17,900 nucleotides of DNA from positions 1 to 17,900 of the forward strand of contig JBHHZI010000058.1 of the NCBI GenBank assembly GCA_046757965.1, written 5' to 3'. Below, one piece after another: positions 8,011-15,341 of the stretch. Source of the DNA: JBHHZI01 sp046757965. Lineage in GTDB: Bacteria; Acidobacteriota; Polarisedimenticolia; SMYD01. How positions within the stretch are numbered: the first letter of the stretch is position 1; each line of letters opens with the position of its first letter. The translations under genes were made by a program, and so were the position numbers. The notes beneath the pieces were generated by a model. The model worked only from the letters and a program-made list of their open reading frames with translations. It made no database searches and was not told the DNA's origin.

Positions 8011-8039
8011 TTGAACCGGACCGATACGGCTCGTATACT
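8011..8039 (+). promoter_or_regulatory. sigma70-type promoter for the FnIII-tailed peptidase-like gene
   Basis: TTGAAC at 8011-8016 and TATACT at 8034-8039 are spaced by 17 bases. The transcript should start near 8045-8048, so the ATG at 8042 would fall outside the mRNA and the ATG at 8051 would have only a few leader bases. The match stands out against the GC-rich background. Confidence 0.72.
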
Positions 8040-8050
8040 GAATGACGGAC

Positions 8051-9649
8051 ATGTCACGTATGCGTGCGCGAGCCCGACAGATCATCGGTTCCGCCTGGCT
8101 GCCCCTCATCTTGATGGCGGGTCCGGGCCCGGCCGTCGTGGCCCGGGGAGCCGGTCCGTGTGAGACCCCGCGTCTGCTGGCCGCAGCCCGCTCCGCGGCC
8201 GGGTCCGTCGCTCCGGTCGCCGCCACGCGCGTCCCGACAGCGGGAACCCGGGCCCTGACCACGCCGGACGGTCGATTCAGGCTCCATTTTGCCGATCCGG
8301 TGGTCTCGGGACGCCTGAGGGGGACCTCCTGGAGCGCCGCGCCTGCCTCGCTCACCCGGGTGGCGACGGCGCTGGCCCGCGCGCATACCCGTCTGGTGGA
8401 GCGTGGCGGCTGGCCGGAGCCGGGCCTCGAGGGGCCGCTGGATCTCTACCTGGTGGCAGGGCCCGCGCCGGGAAACAGCCGCACCCTGCCGCACGTCATC
8501 ACCGATCCGTCCCGGGAGTCCGGTCTGGCCACTGCAGTGATCCTCACCGGTCCGCCTACCACCTGGGCGTCCCGGGCGGTGCACCAGTACCTGCACGTGC
8601 TCCAGATCCAGCAGTCCGCCCGTGAGGACCTCTGGCTCTACGAGGCCAGTGCCGTGGCGCTGGAGCGTCTGCTCGGCCATGATCCCGACCGGGTTGCCGG
8701 GCCTCGGCTGGTCCCGCCCGGACCGGCCGAGGCCGGTGTGGCCCTGTTTCTCGAGCACGAGGCCCGCATGCACGGGACCGATCTCCTCCGGGATGTCTGG
8801 CGCGAGGCCCACGACCGCTACGGTCCCAACAGCGTCGCATCGATCGATGTGGCCCTGCGTCTGTCGGCGGCGACGACACTGGATGAGGCCTGGCGCACCT
8901 TCACCGTCTGGCAGGCGTATCCGGAGGTGACGGATCGACCCGATCTGCCGGGCCGCCCGGCCGCGTCTCTGCCGCCGGCGCCGCCGGATCATCAGGTCAC
9001 CGATCTGCCCGACGCGCTGATCGGCAACGATCGCCTGATCATCCCGGCGTTCAGCGCCGCGTTCATCCGCTTCACCGGTCTGGATGACGCCGGCGCGGTG
9101 CACCTCGACATCGACCTGGACGATGCCGAGCGGGCCGTCTCGGTCGACGTGCTGGTGTCGTGGAAGACCGCCCCCCTGGGCTGGATGGTCGTGCCCGTGC
9201 CGCTGTCACGCGGCCGCGGCGAGCTGACCGTGCCGATGGCGCCTGGAAGCCGGGCCGTGGCCATCATTCGCAGCCACGATCCACCGGGCGGGGAGGCGGC
9301 GCGCGTCGAGTTCGCCGCCTCGGCCGAGCCGAGTTTCCCGTATGACCTGTCGTTCCTGGCGGCCGACGCATCGCCGGGCCAGGTGGATGTCTCGTGGGGC
9401 ACCGAGACCGAGACCTCGATGTTCGGCTGGCTCGTCTACCGGGCCACCGATCCCCAGGGGCCGTACCGGCAGGTGAACCCGCTGCCGGTGCCGTCGATGG
9501 GCTCGTCGGACAGTCCGCTGGCCTATTACTTCACCGACGCCAGCGTCGTGCCGGGGACGCGCTACTACTACCTGGTCGAGGGCCTCACCGTCGACGGCCT
9601 GGCGCGGCGCAGCGCGGCCGTGGCGGCGCGGGCCGCCGCCCGTCGCTGA
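8051..9649 (+). CDS. Secreted gluzincin-like protein, degenerate HExxH, C-terminal FnIII-like domain
   Basis: This protein of about 532 residues has an N-terminal export signal (basic MSRMRARARQ, then a hydrophobic core to AVVARGA). Residues about 100-210 resemble the catalytic region of zinc gluzincins: a helix with HQYLHVLQ at 178-185, and WLYEASAVALE about 16 residues on, where Glu198 sits at the usual third zinc ligand. The catalytic Glu of HExxH is Gln (codon CAG), so peptidase activity is doubtful although zinc binding may remain. A beta-rich middle is followed at about 430-528 by an FnIII-like domain (VDVSWGTETETSMFGWLVYR, then YYFTDASVVPGTRYYYLVEG). Role inferred: extracytoplasmic binding protein or inactive peptidase homologue. 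The start follows the promoter at 8011-8039; ATG 8042 and ATG 8060 are alternatives. Transcription ends towards a convergent gene. Confidence 0.8.
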   Translation: MSRMRARARQIIGSAWLPLILMAGPGPAVVARGAGPCETPRLLAAARSAAGSVAPVAATRVPTAGTRALTTPDGRFRLHFADPVVSGRLRGTSWSAAPASLTRVATALARAHTRLVERGGWPEPGLEGPLDLYLVAGPAPGNSRTLPHVITDPSRESGLATAVILTGPPTTWASRAVHQYLHVLQIQQSAREDLWLYEASAVALERLLGHDPDRVAGPRLVPPGPAEAGVALFLEHEARMHGTDLLRDVWREAHDRYGPNSVASIDVALRLSAATTLDEAWRTFTVWQAYPEVTDRPDLPGRPAASLPPAPPDHQVTDLPDALIGNDRLIIPAFSAAFIRFTGLDDAGAVHLDIDLDDAERAVSVDVLVSWKTAPLGWMVVPVPLSRGRGELTVPMAPGSRAVAIIRSHDPPGGEAARVEFAASAEPSFPYDLSFLAADASPGQVDVSWGTETETSMFGWLVYRATDPQGPYRQVNPLPVPSMGSSDSPLAYYFTDASVVPGTRYYYLVEGLTVDGLARRSAAVAARAAARR

Positions 9650-9693
9650 GCCGGTCGCCGGTCGCGAGCTCGGACCTCCCGGACACAAGAAAA

Positions 9694-9733
9694 GGATCCC
9701 GGACTCGCGAGGGGGAGACGGAGTCCGGGATCC
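9694..9733. terminator. Intrinsic terminator between convergent genes
   Basis: A perfect 13-bp stem (9694-9706 paired with 9721-9733; arm GGATCCCGGACTC) closes a 14-base loop. On the minus strand the stem is followed by TTTTCTTGTG, a U-rich tail, so it is a good intrinsic terminator for the STAS gene. On the plus strand it lies 45 bases after the FnIII-tailed gene but lacks a T run, so there it may act only as an mRNA 3' hairpin. Confidence 0.85.
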
Positions 9734-9743
9734 GGGGCGCAGT

Positions 9744-10142
9744 TCACGACGCCACGATGACGGGAATCTCGCACCGGGCCGGTTGGAGCACCGCGGCGCG
9801 GCGGCCTCTCCGGCCGGCCGCGGCCGCCACTCGATCGGTGGCCAGATCGAGCAGTTCGGCCAGCCCGGAGAGAGCGAGGATCTCTTGCACGGTCTCCGGC
9901 AATCCTGCCAGCACCAGGCGGCGGCGTGCGGCCGTGGCGGCGCGGTGCAGACGGACCAGGGCCCCGACGCCTGCGGCGTCGGCGTACTCGATGCGCGAGA
10001 GGTCCAGGATGAGTGTCCGGCCCGGGTGCGCGGCCAGGCTCGTCTCGATCCGCCGCAGAGCCGTCACACCGACCCCTGCAGTGAGCCGCCCCACCAGGCT
10101 GAGCAACTCGGCACCTTGATCAGCGCTGCGAATCACCTTCAT
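9744..10142 (-). CDS. STAS-domain protein (anti-sigma factor antagonist-like) lacking the phospho-serine
   Basis: This 132-residue cytoplasmic protein is a single STAS domain: a first strand (LLSLVGRLTAGVG), then RTLILDLSRIEYADAAGVGALVRLH at about 42-66, and a final helix region near 85-105 (LPETVQEILALSGLAELLDL). In SpoIIAA-type antagonists the loop reads D-S-S-G and the second Ser is phosphorylated by the anti-sigma kinase. Here it is D55-A56-A57-G58 (codons GAC GCC GCA GGC), so this switch cannot work in the usual way. A basic, Arg/Ala-rich tail follows. A GGAAG ribosome site lies just before the ATG. The gene is 178 bases after the VWFA-type gene on the same strand and is ended by the hairpin at 9694-9733. 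No anti-sigma factor or sigma gene is nearby. Confidence 0.88.
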   Translation of the reverse strand: MKVIRSADQGAELLSLVGRLTAGVGVTALRRIETSLAAHPGRTLILDLSRIEYADAAGVGALVRLHRAATAARRRLVLAGLPETVQEILALSGLAELLDLATDRVAAAAGRRGRRAAVLQPARCEIPVIVAS

Positions 10143-10218
10143 GTTGCTTCCTTTCCTTTCTCTCCCTGCCTCTCAGGAGTAAGAACGCTCCAACCGGTGC
10201 CGGGGTTCCGTCGTTGAC

Positions 10219-10233
10219 AACTTGTTACAAGTT
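10219..10233. repeat. AT-rich palindrome, candidate operator upstream of the STAS gene
   Basis: AACTTGTTACAAGTT is a perfect 7-1-7 inverted repeat in the gap between the VWFA-type gene and the STAS gene, about 77 bases before the STAS start. It is strikingly AT-rich for this genome. A dimeric repressor site is the simplest reading. A TTGACA at 10214-10219 overlaps it on the plus strand, but no -10 follows at a proper distance. Confidence 0.45.
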
Positions 10234-10320
10234 CGGCCGTGACCTCGGCGGCGTCGCCCGTCGACCCACATGGCGGCCCGGGTCCCGGCTCTTTCACCGC
10301 CAGGTCCCGCAACGATGCGC

Positions 10321-12267
10321 TCACGGCGAGACGATTGCCCCTGGCGTTGCGGCGATGCCGGGTGCGGCGCGAATCTGGAAGGACAGCGCAGCGCCCTCCG
10401 GGGTGTCGTCCCGCAGCGAGGCGGGGGGTTCGAAGATCCATAGACCCTCCGAAAGGTTCGATGGCACGCTTCCGACCAGCCAGCCGCAAACGTTGTCCGA
10501 TGCCGCGACACCCCCGCCGGGGTCATGCCATTCCAGCTCGACGGGTCGCCCCTCCCGGCGGCCGTCTCGCCACAGATGCGCCGGCGGGACCTCGGCGCCG
10601 CCGGCGAACGGCGGGCACGCGAAACCGACGACGATCGGTGGCTGTGCCGGGGAGAAGACGTTCTCGAAGGCCGGTCGGAAGGTCTCTCCTCCCGGCGTCT
10701 CTGCCAGGCGGTTCAGCAGGATCCACGGACGGGCCTTGCCGATGCCGGGCCGGGAAGGGACGGTGTACGTCGAGCGGGCACTCGCCCCGCGCGCGTGCTC
10801 CGTGTCGCTGGCGGCCACGACGATCTCGACCTCGCCGCGGCGCACGTCGATCGGAACGATCATCATGAATCCCTCCGGCGTCCGGGCGATCTCGCGCAGC
10901 GCTTCACCGCGCAGCATCTGTTCGAACCGGCCATAGATCTTCGCACCGTGCGAGACACGGGCCTCGACGACCAGCGGGGAGAGACTGCCGGCAGGTGTGG
11001 CATCCGCCGGCCGTCGGATGCGGGCCATCAGCAGCGCTCTCCACCATCTCTTCTTCTTCGCCGGATGGAGGGGCCACAGCGCGGCGTCGATGCGCAGCCC
11101 ACGTTCCCAGCGCGGCAACAACATGAGAGCTCGAGCCATCTGACCGGCGGGCAGGCTGTCGCCGTCTTGCTCGAAGCTGACCGGCGCCGCGAGCCGGAAA
11201 CCCTTGCGTTTCAGGCCGACACGAAGGGCGGGTGCCCGACGCTGCGAATCCTCGGGCTGGGAGCGGAACGAGAGGCGATAACTACAGGCCTGGAGGTCGC
11301 GCAACTGGTTCACCGCGCGAGCCACCGTCAGCCCGGTGGCGAACAGCCGCCCTCCGGTGTGGTACGGGAGAGTTCCGAGAGCCAGGGGCATGTGATACTG
11401 CGAGGACAGGAGGGGGGGACGCGCCCGGCAGTTCCAGATCAGATCGACCGCGTGGACCAGCACGTGGCTTGCCTGTGCCCTGCCGGCGAGGGCGTAGAGC
11501 TGGCGGCGGTCGGGCCGCCAGTCGATGTCGTCCCCCAGGTAGAAGAGGTGCTTGCGTCCTGGCGTGACCCCCAGGGCCTGGAACAGAGTCGTCCACCCCC
11601 TCACCCAGCGGTCGTGATGCAGGTGAGACCGGTTCGGCATTCTCAGGGCGGGGCTCGCCTCCAGGTCGTCGAGGGCGTCGAGAATGGCCTGCCGATCCGC
11701 GAGCCAGCCTGTCTGCACCTTTGGCCGGCCGGAGAAGCTGGCCAGCATGACACGGTCACCCGGCCGGTACGTGTCCTCGATCATGTGCCGCACCCATGAG
11801 AAGGCGAGCGGCTGTGAGAGGGCGCTGCACGACCTGACGAACTTGTTCAGATGCCAGAGGTCGAAGTAGAAGACGAACTGGGCCGGGTGCGGGCTGCCGT
11901 CCGTCGGCGCCGTCCGTTCTTCCGGACGGTCCGCCGCCGGAGACGCGGCAAGGGCGGCAGCCGGCTCACCGGCGGCCCGGCCGAGATCGCCGAGCCGGTC
12001 GACGGCCACGATGTCGCGTGGCAAGCCGTTCACCGTCAGTTCGAAGTCGTCGCGGCCGAGGTCGAGGCAGGAGGCGACATCGTCATGCCTCGGCCAGGCG
12101 GTGACCTCGATCTGTGTGATCCGGACCTTGACCTCTTCCCGGAAACCGGTGTCGACCGGTGTCTTCTCCTCGGTTGCGGAGTTCCAGCCGGGTGCGGGGA
12201 ACAGGGCGAGGCAGAGCAGGTTCAGCGTGGCGATGACGCGCCGGGCGACCCTGTCGTCAGATGACAC
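10321..12267 (-). CDS. VWFA-related acidobacterial-type exported protein, degenerate MIDAS
   Basis: This 648-residue protein has a weak signal peptide (residues about 8-30: RRVIATLNLLCLALF). Residues about 43-93 match the opening of the VWFA-related Acidobacterial domain family: FREEVKVRITQIEVTAWPR, then a DDFELTVNGLPRDIVAV segment. The VWA fold runs from about 126 (QFVFYFDLWHLNKF) to about 330 and includes DRVMLASFSG, KHLFYLGDDIDWRP and a TGGRLF segment near its end. The usual metal-binding DxSxS after the first strand is replaced by DLWHL, so metal-dependent adhesion is doubtful. The last 300 residues match nothing I know; they look beta-rich and end with segments on W-D-P-G-G and L-S-E-G-L-W-I-F. 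The start is GTG 12267 with no ribosome site, right after a promoter. Function unknown; a cell-surface or periplasmic binding role is inferred. Confidence 0.82.
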   Translation of the reverse strand: MSSDDRVARRVIATLNLLCLALFPAPGWNSATEEKTPVDTGFREEVKVRITQIEVTAWPRHDDVASCLDLGRDDFELTVNGLPRDIVAVDRLGDLGRAAGEPAAALAASPAADRPEERTAPTDGSPHPAQFVFYFDLWHLNKFVRSCSALSQPLAFSWVRHMIEDTYRPGDRVMLASFSGRPKVQTGWLADRQAILDALDDLEASPALRMPNRSHLHHDRWVRGWTTLFQALGVTPGRKHLFYLGDDIDWRPDRRQLYALAGRAQASHVLVHAVDLIWNCRARPPLLSSQYHMPLALGTLPYHTGGRLFATGLTVARAVNQLRDLQACSYRLSFRSQPEDSQRRAPALRVGLKRKGFRLAAPVSFEQDGDSLPAGQMARALMLLPRWERGLRIDAALWPLHPAKKKRWWRALLMARIRRPADATPAGSLSPLVVEARVSHGAKIYGRFEQMLRGEALREIARTPEGFMMIVPIDVRRGEVEIVVAASDTEHARGASARSTYTVPSRPGIGKARPWILLNRLAETPGGETFRPAFENVFSPAQPPIVVGFACPPFAGGAEVPPAHLWRDGRREGRPVELEWHDPGGGVAASDNVCGWLVGSVPSNLSEGLWIFEPPASLRDDTPEGAALSFQIRAAPGIAATPGAIVSP

Positions 12268-12273
12268 CGGATC

Positions 12274-12301
12274 ATCATGCCACGGCGTCTCGTGGTGTCA
12301 A
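12274..12301 (-). promoter_or_regulatory. Promoter for the VWFA-type gene, probably giving a leaderless mRNA
   Basis: On the minus strand a perfect TTGACA (12301-12296) is followed after 16 bases by CATGAT (12279-12274), 4/6 to the -10 consensus. The predicted transcript start, about 7 bases on, falls at or next to the GTG start codon at 12267. The lack of a ribosome site fits leaderless translation. Confidence 0.5.
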
Positions 12302-12422
12302 GCGACCCCGCCGGGTGCCCGCGCCCGCGGTTCCCTTCTTGCCTGCGGCGTCGCGCCGGACAGCCGGGAAGCTGCGCGGCGACGTTCCGCGACCGGCCTG
12401 GATGCGCACCGGAGCGGGCGCG

Positions 12423-13049
12423 TCAGCGGTCGTAGGCCATGATCCGCGTGACCCACTCGCAGGTCTTCTCGTGTCCTTCGAGGCGGAACTGATCGATGAG
12501 CAGCCGGATCGGCGGGAACGTCTCCGCCGCCTCGGCGGTCAACAGGCCGCAGGCCATCCACGGAGCGATGGTGATGTCGGCGGCGGTCAGCGTGCCGCCC
12601 ACCAGGAACGGGGAGTCCGCGAGCACGGCCTCGACCCGGTCGGCTGCCCTGTTCAGGAGCGCAGCCGCCTTCCTCACCGCGTCGAGATCCGGCTCCGGCT
12701 TGAATGCCTCGCCGATGCAGGCGCCCACGGCGTTCGACGGGTCCTGACGCTCCCAGATCTCCCAGGCCTCGATGCCTCGCATGATGTCGCGGTCCTTCGA
12801 GAACAACCGGGGCGTGTCGCGAAAGTTCCCGTCCAGGTACCGGAGGATGGCGTGGGATTCGAAGACCACCGTGTCCCCATGCAGCAGCACGGGCGCCAGC
12901 GGCTGTCCCGAGGCCTTGATGATCGGGCTGCGATCTTCGGGATTGATGTCGATCTTCTCGCAGGCGAGTTGCTTGAAGCCCAGCGCCAGGCGCACCTTGA
13001 TGCTGTTGGGAGAGGGGGCGAGGTTGAACATGCACAAGCTGCGGTTCAT
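12423..13049 (-). CDS. Glutathione S-transferase-family protein
   Basis: This 208-residue cytoplasmic protein has the two-domain GST layout. The N-terminal thioredoxin-fold half carries APSPNSIKVRLALGF (active-site loop and helix 1) and PVLLHGDTVVFESHAILRYL, where the cis-Pro and the E-S pair form the glutathione-binding G-site. The helical half contains the N-capping motif region LVGGTLTAADITIAPW, the conserved GST C-terminal hydrophobic-core motif with Asp. The first-loop Ser residues (S13, S16) are candidate catalytic residues, as in Theta-like or bacterial GSTs. A strong GGAGAA ribosome site sits six bases before the ATG. It lies 139 bases after the M24 peptidase gene on the same strand and may share its transcript. 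Substrate unknown; detoxification or dehalogenation-type thiol transfer is the family norm. Confidence 0.92.
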   Translation of the reverse strand: MNRSLCMFNLAPSPNSIKVRLALGFKQLACEKIDINPEDRSPIIKASGQPLAPVLLHGDTVVFESHAILRYLDGNFRDTPRLFSKDRDIMRGIEAWEIWERQDPSNAVGACIGEAFKPEPDLDAVRKAAALLNRAADRVEAVLADSPFLVGGTLTAADITIAPWMACGLLTAEAAETFPPIRLLIDQFRLEGHEKTCEWVTRIMAYDR

Positions 13050-13188
13050 GAGTGGTTCTCCAGGTTCGAGTCGTGAAGAAGAGGCCGGACGCGCCCTTCA
13101 CCCTTTCATCCGTGGCGCGGAAACGCAAGGCGGGTGGCGGACGCGGCGCGGACGGGGCACCGCTGGTTCCGGGGCAACGCCGCGGGTC

Positions 13189-14370
13189 TCACGCGAGGAT
13201 GGGCACGACGGCGTCCTGTTGCCGGCCGGTGACCACGGCCCGGCCGTCGGCATGCACGTACATGTCGATCTCCGAGCGCACCCCGAAGTCGTCCAGGTAG
13301 ACGCCGGGCTCGATGGAAAAACAGGTCCGGGGCAACAACAGGCGCTCGTCGCGTGTCTCGAGGTTGTCGACATTGGCGCCGTCGCCGTGGACCTCCTCGC
13401 CGATGTTGTGGCCGGTCCGATGCAGGAAGAACTCCGCATACCCCGCATCGGCCACGACCTTGCGGCAGACGTCGTCGGCCTCGCACCCCTTGAGCGGCCG
13501 GTGCGCGGCGAACGCCTCGATGACGAACTGCTGTGCGGCGACGCGCGCGTCGCGCACCACGTTGAACACGCGCGTGTATCGCTCGGGAACGGAGGCGCCG
13601 ACGAAGCCGGTCCAGGTGATGTCCGCGTAGATCGAGCGGGGCGCGGCATTCTTCGCCCAGATATCCAGCAGCAGGAACGCATCCTTGCCGATGGGGGCGG
13701 AGCCGTTCTCCGGAACCTCGTAGTGGGGGTCGCCGGCGTGGGCGTCGACGGCGACGATGGGTGGGTGGTCCGTCACCATGTTGTGGGCGTCGAAGCGGTC
13801 CATGATGAACTGCTGGATCTGTCGCTCGTTGCGCGGCTGTCCGTTCTTCACCGCCCGGGCCACCTCGTCGAACACCGCCGAGATGATCTGGGGGAGAATC
13901 TCGGCGGCGGCAAAATGGGAGCATTCCTGGGCGTCGTCGAGAACCGCCTCGAACACCTGCACGAGGTCTGCCGAGGAGACCACGTCCGGACCGCAGGAAC
14001 GCACCAGCTCGACGGTGCCCGCATCCACCCGCGAGATGTAGGGAATGGCGTTGCCCGGTGAGTACTGCATCGCCACCCGGCGCGTGCCATGGAGGAGATC
14101 CTTCAGGGCCGCCTCGAGCTGACGCCAGCCGACGTAGACCTGACGCGTGCCGGGCAGTTCGTCGAGAGCGCCCGCCTCGATGGCATGCACCAGGCGCACC
14201 GGTTCGCCGGTGGCCGGGAGCCAGTAGAACCAGCGGCGGGTGGCCATCCGCCCCTCCGGAAGCTGCAGGATGCGGCTGGCCGTCGGATCCTGGCCGTGAA
14301 ACTGATAGAACAGCCAGCCGTCGAGGCCGGCCTCGCCGATGGCGTCCTGGACGGCGCCGATGTCTAGCAT
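13189..14370 (-). CDS. M24-family metallopeptidase (Xaa-Pro aminopeptidase-like)
   Basis: This 393-residue cytoplasmic enzyme has the pita-bread fold of methionine/prolyl aminopeptidases and should cleave N-terminal residues from peptides, probably before proline. All five dinuclear-metal ligands are visible with normal spacing: Asp236 (LLLDIW), Asp250 (DITWTG), His321 (HRTGHNIG), Glu354 (SIEPG) and Glu367 (SEID). Residues 1-190 form the creatinase-like N-terminal domain. I chose ATG 14370 because GGGAGG lies four bases before it and it is about 30 bases after a good promoter; the open frame extends to 14436, but that part overlaps the promoter. It is divergent from fabI and lies upstream of the GST gene. 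The exact substrate is not readable. Confidence 0.93.
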   Translation of the reverse strand: MLDIGAVQDAIGEAGLDGWLFYQFHGQDPTASRILQLPEGRMATRRWFYWLPATGEPVRLVHAIEAGALDELPGTRQVYVGWRQLEAALKDLLHGTRRVAMQYSPGNAIPYISRVDAGTVELVRSCGPDVVSSADLVQVFEAVLDDAQECSHFAAAEILPQIISAVFDEVARAVKNGQPRNERQIQQFIMDRFDAHNMVTDHPPIVAVDAHAGDPHYEVPENGSAPIGKDAFLLLDIWAKNAAPRSIYADITWTGFVGASVPERYTRVFNVVRDARVAAQQFVIEAFAAHRPLKGCEADDVCRKVVADAGYAEFFLHRTGHNIGEEVHGDGANVDNLETRDERLLLPRTCFSIEPGVYLDDFGVRSEIDMYVHADGRAVVTGRQQDAVVPILA

Positions 14371-14407
14371 GAATCCTCCCGCTGAGGTGTCCGATCTGGA
14401 GGGGATC

Positions 14408-14436
14408 ATTCGACCAGACCGCCCGGCCCCTGTCAA
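14408..14436 (-). promoter_or_regulatory. sigma70-type promoter for the M24 peptidase gene
   Basis: On the minus strand TTGACA (14436-14431) and TCGAAT (14413-14408) are separated by 17 bases. The predicted start is near 14401, giving a leader of about 30 bases that contains the GGGAGG ribosome site. This promoter also settles the start codon at 14370. Confidence 0.65.
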
Positions 14437-14527
14437 TGCGGACGCCGCCGCGCTCGGCCCAGGCCCGGCACCGGTGGGCCCCAGGACCCACCGTCTCGAC
14501 CGCGGCGAATCGGGCCCTCCGACGGGG

Positions 14528-14533
14528 TAGAAT
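14528..14533 (+). promoter_or_regulatory. Candidate -10 element for fabI
   Basis: TAGAAT (5/6 to TATAAT) stands in GC-rich sequence 25 bases before the fabI ATG, which predicts a transcript start near 14540 and leaves room for the GGAGGGG ribosome site at 14550-14556. No convincing -35 lies 16-18 bases upstream, so it may need an activator. Confidence 0.4.
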
Positions 14534-14558
14534 CAGCCACCAACCGTCTGGAGGGGAC

Positions 14559-15341
14559 ATGTTCGAAGTCGACCTGTCGGGCAAGGTGGCCGCGGTCTTT
14601 GGCGTGGCCAATCACCGTTCGCTGGCGTGGGGAATCTCCCGGGCTCTCACCGCCGCCGGCGCCCGGCTGGCGTTCACCTACCAGGGCGAGCGGCTGAAGG
14701 AGAAGGTCGGCAAGCTCGCGGCGCAGTGCGATGGAAGCCTGCTCATGCCGTGTGATGTCACCGACGACGCCCAGATCGAGAAGGTGTTCGACACCATCGA
14801 GTCCGAGACCGGAAGGCTGGACATGCTGGTGCACTCCATCGCGTTCGCGCCGCGCGCCGAGCTGGAGGGGCGCTTCGTCGACACCTCGCGGCAAGGGTTC
14901 GGCACCGCCCTCGATATCTCCGCCTACTCGCTGATCCGCCTGGCATCCCTGGGCAGTCCGCTGATGGTCAGGAGCGGCGGCGGAGCGATGGTGACGCTGA
15001 CCTACATGGCCTCGGAGCGGGTCGTGCCGAAGTACAACGTCATGGGCACGGCCAAGGCCGCCCTGGAGCACGCCGTGCGGCAGCTGGCGTTCGAGCTGGG
15101 GCCCGCCGCGATCCGGGTCAATGCCATCTCGGCCGGCCCGGTGTCGACCCTCGCCGCCCGTGGAGTGTCGGGCCTGACCGACATGCTGGCCTTCCATCGC
15201 AACACCGCGCCGCTGAAGCGCAACATCACGCTCGACGAGGTCGGGCGAGCTGCGCTGTTCCTGCTCTCGGACCTGTCTTCCGGCGTCACCGGGGAGGTGT
15301 TGCACGTGGACGCCGGCTTCAGCACCATGGCCATGACGTGA
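14559..15341 (+). CDS. fabI: Enoyl-[acyl-carrier-protein] reductase (NADH), FabI
   Basis: This 260-residue SDR enzyme reduces trans-2-enoyl-ACP to acyl-ACP, the last step of each cycle of type II fatty acid synthesis in the cytoplasm. The dinucleotide motif GVANHRSLAWG is at 15-25. HSIAFAP, then the catalytic segment with Tyr149, Tyr159 and Lys166 (Y-x6-K in YNVMGTAK), match FabI and not plain FabG. NAISAGPVSTLAA and the GEVLHVDAGF end are also FabI hallmarks, and length equals the family norm. At the position of E. coli Gly93 (triclosan site) this protein has Ala, which is common in other bacterial FabI. A GGAGGGG ribosome site lies two bases before the ATG. The stop overlaps the GTG of the M23 gene. 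No other fatty-acid gene is adjacent. Confidence 0.97.
   Translation: MFEVDLSGKVAAVFGVANHRSLAWGISRALTAAGARLAFTYQGERLKEKVGKLAAQCDGSLLMPCDVTDDAQIEKVFDTIESETGRLDMLVHSIAFAPRAELEGRFVDTSRQGFGTALDISAYSLIRLASLGSPLMVRSGGGAMVTLTYMASERVVPKYNVMGTAKAALEHAVRQLAFELGPAAIRVNAISAGPVSTLAARGVSGLTDMLAFHRNTAPLKRNITLDEVGRAALFLLSDLSSGVTGEVLHVDAGFSTMAMT

Noticed and set aside
10525..11799. 424-codon plus-strand open frame opposite the VWFA-type gene
   Set aside because: No signal, domain or ribosome site; shadow of the minus-strand gene.
12772..14061. 429-codon plus-strand open frame across the GST and M24 genes
   Set aside because: It spans two genes with intact catalytic motifs on the other strand.
13106..14611. 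501-codon minus-strand frame overlapping the M24 gene
   Set aside because: It is Arg-rich and motif-free, while another frame of the same strand gives the complete M24 peptidase.
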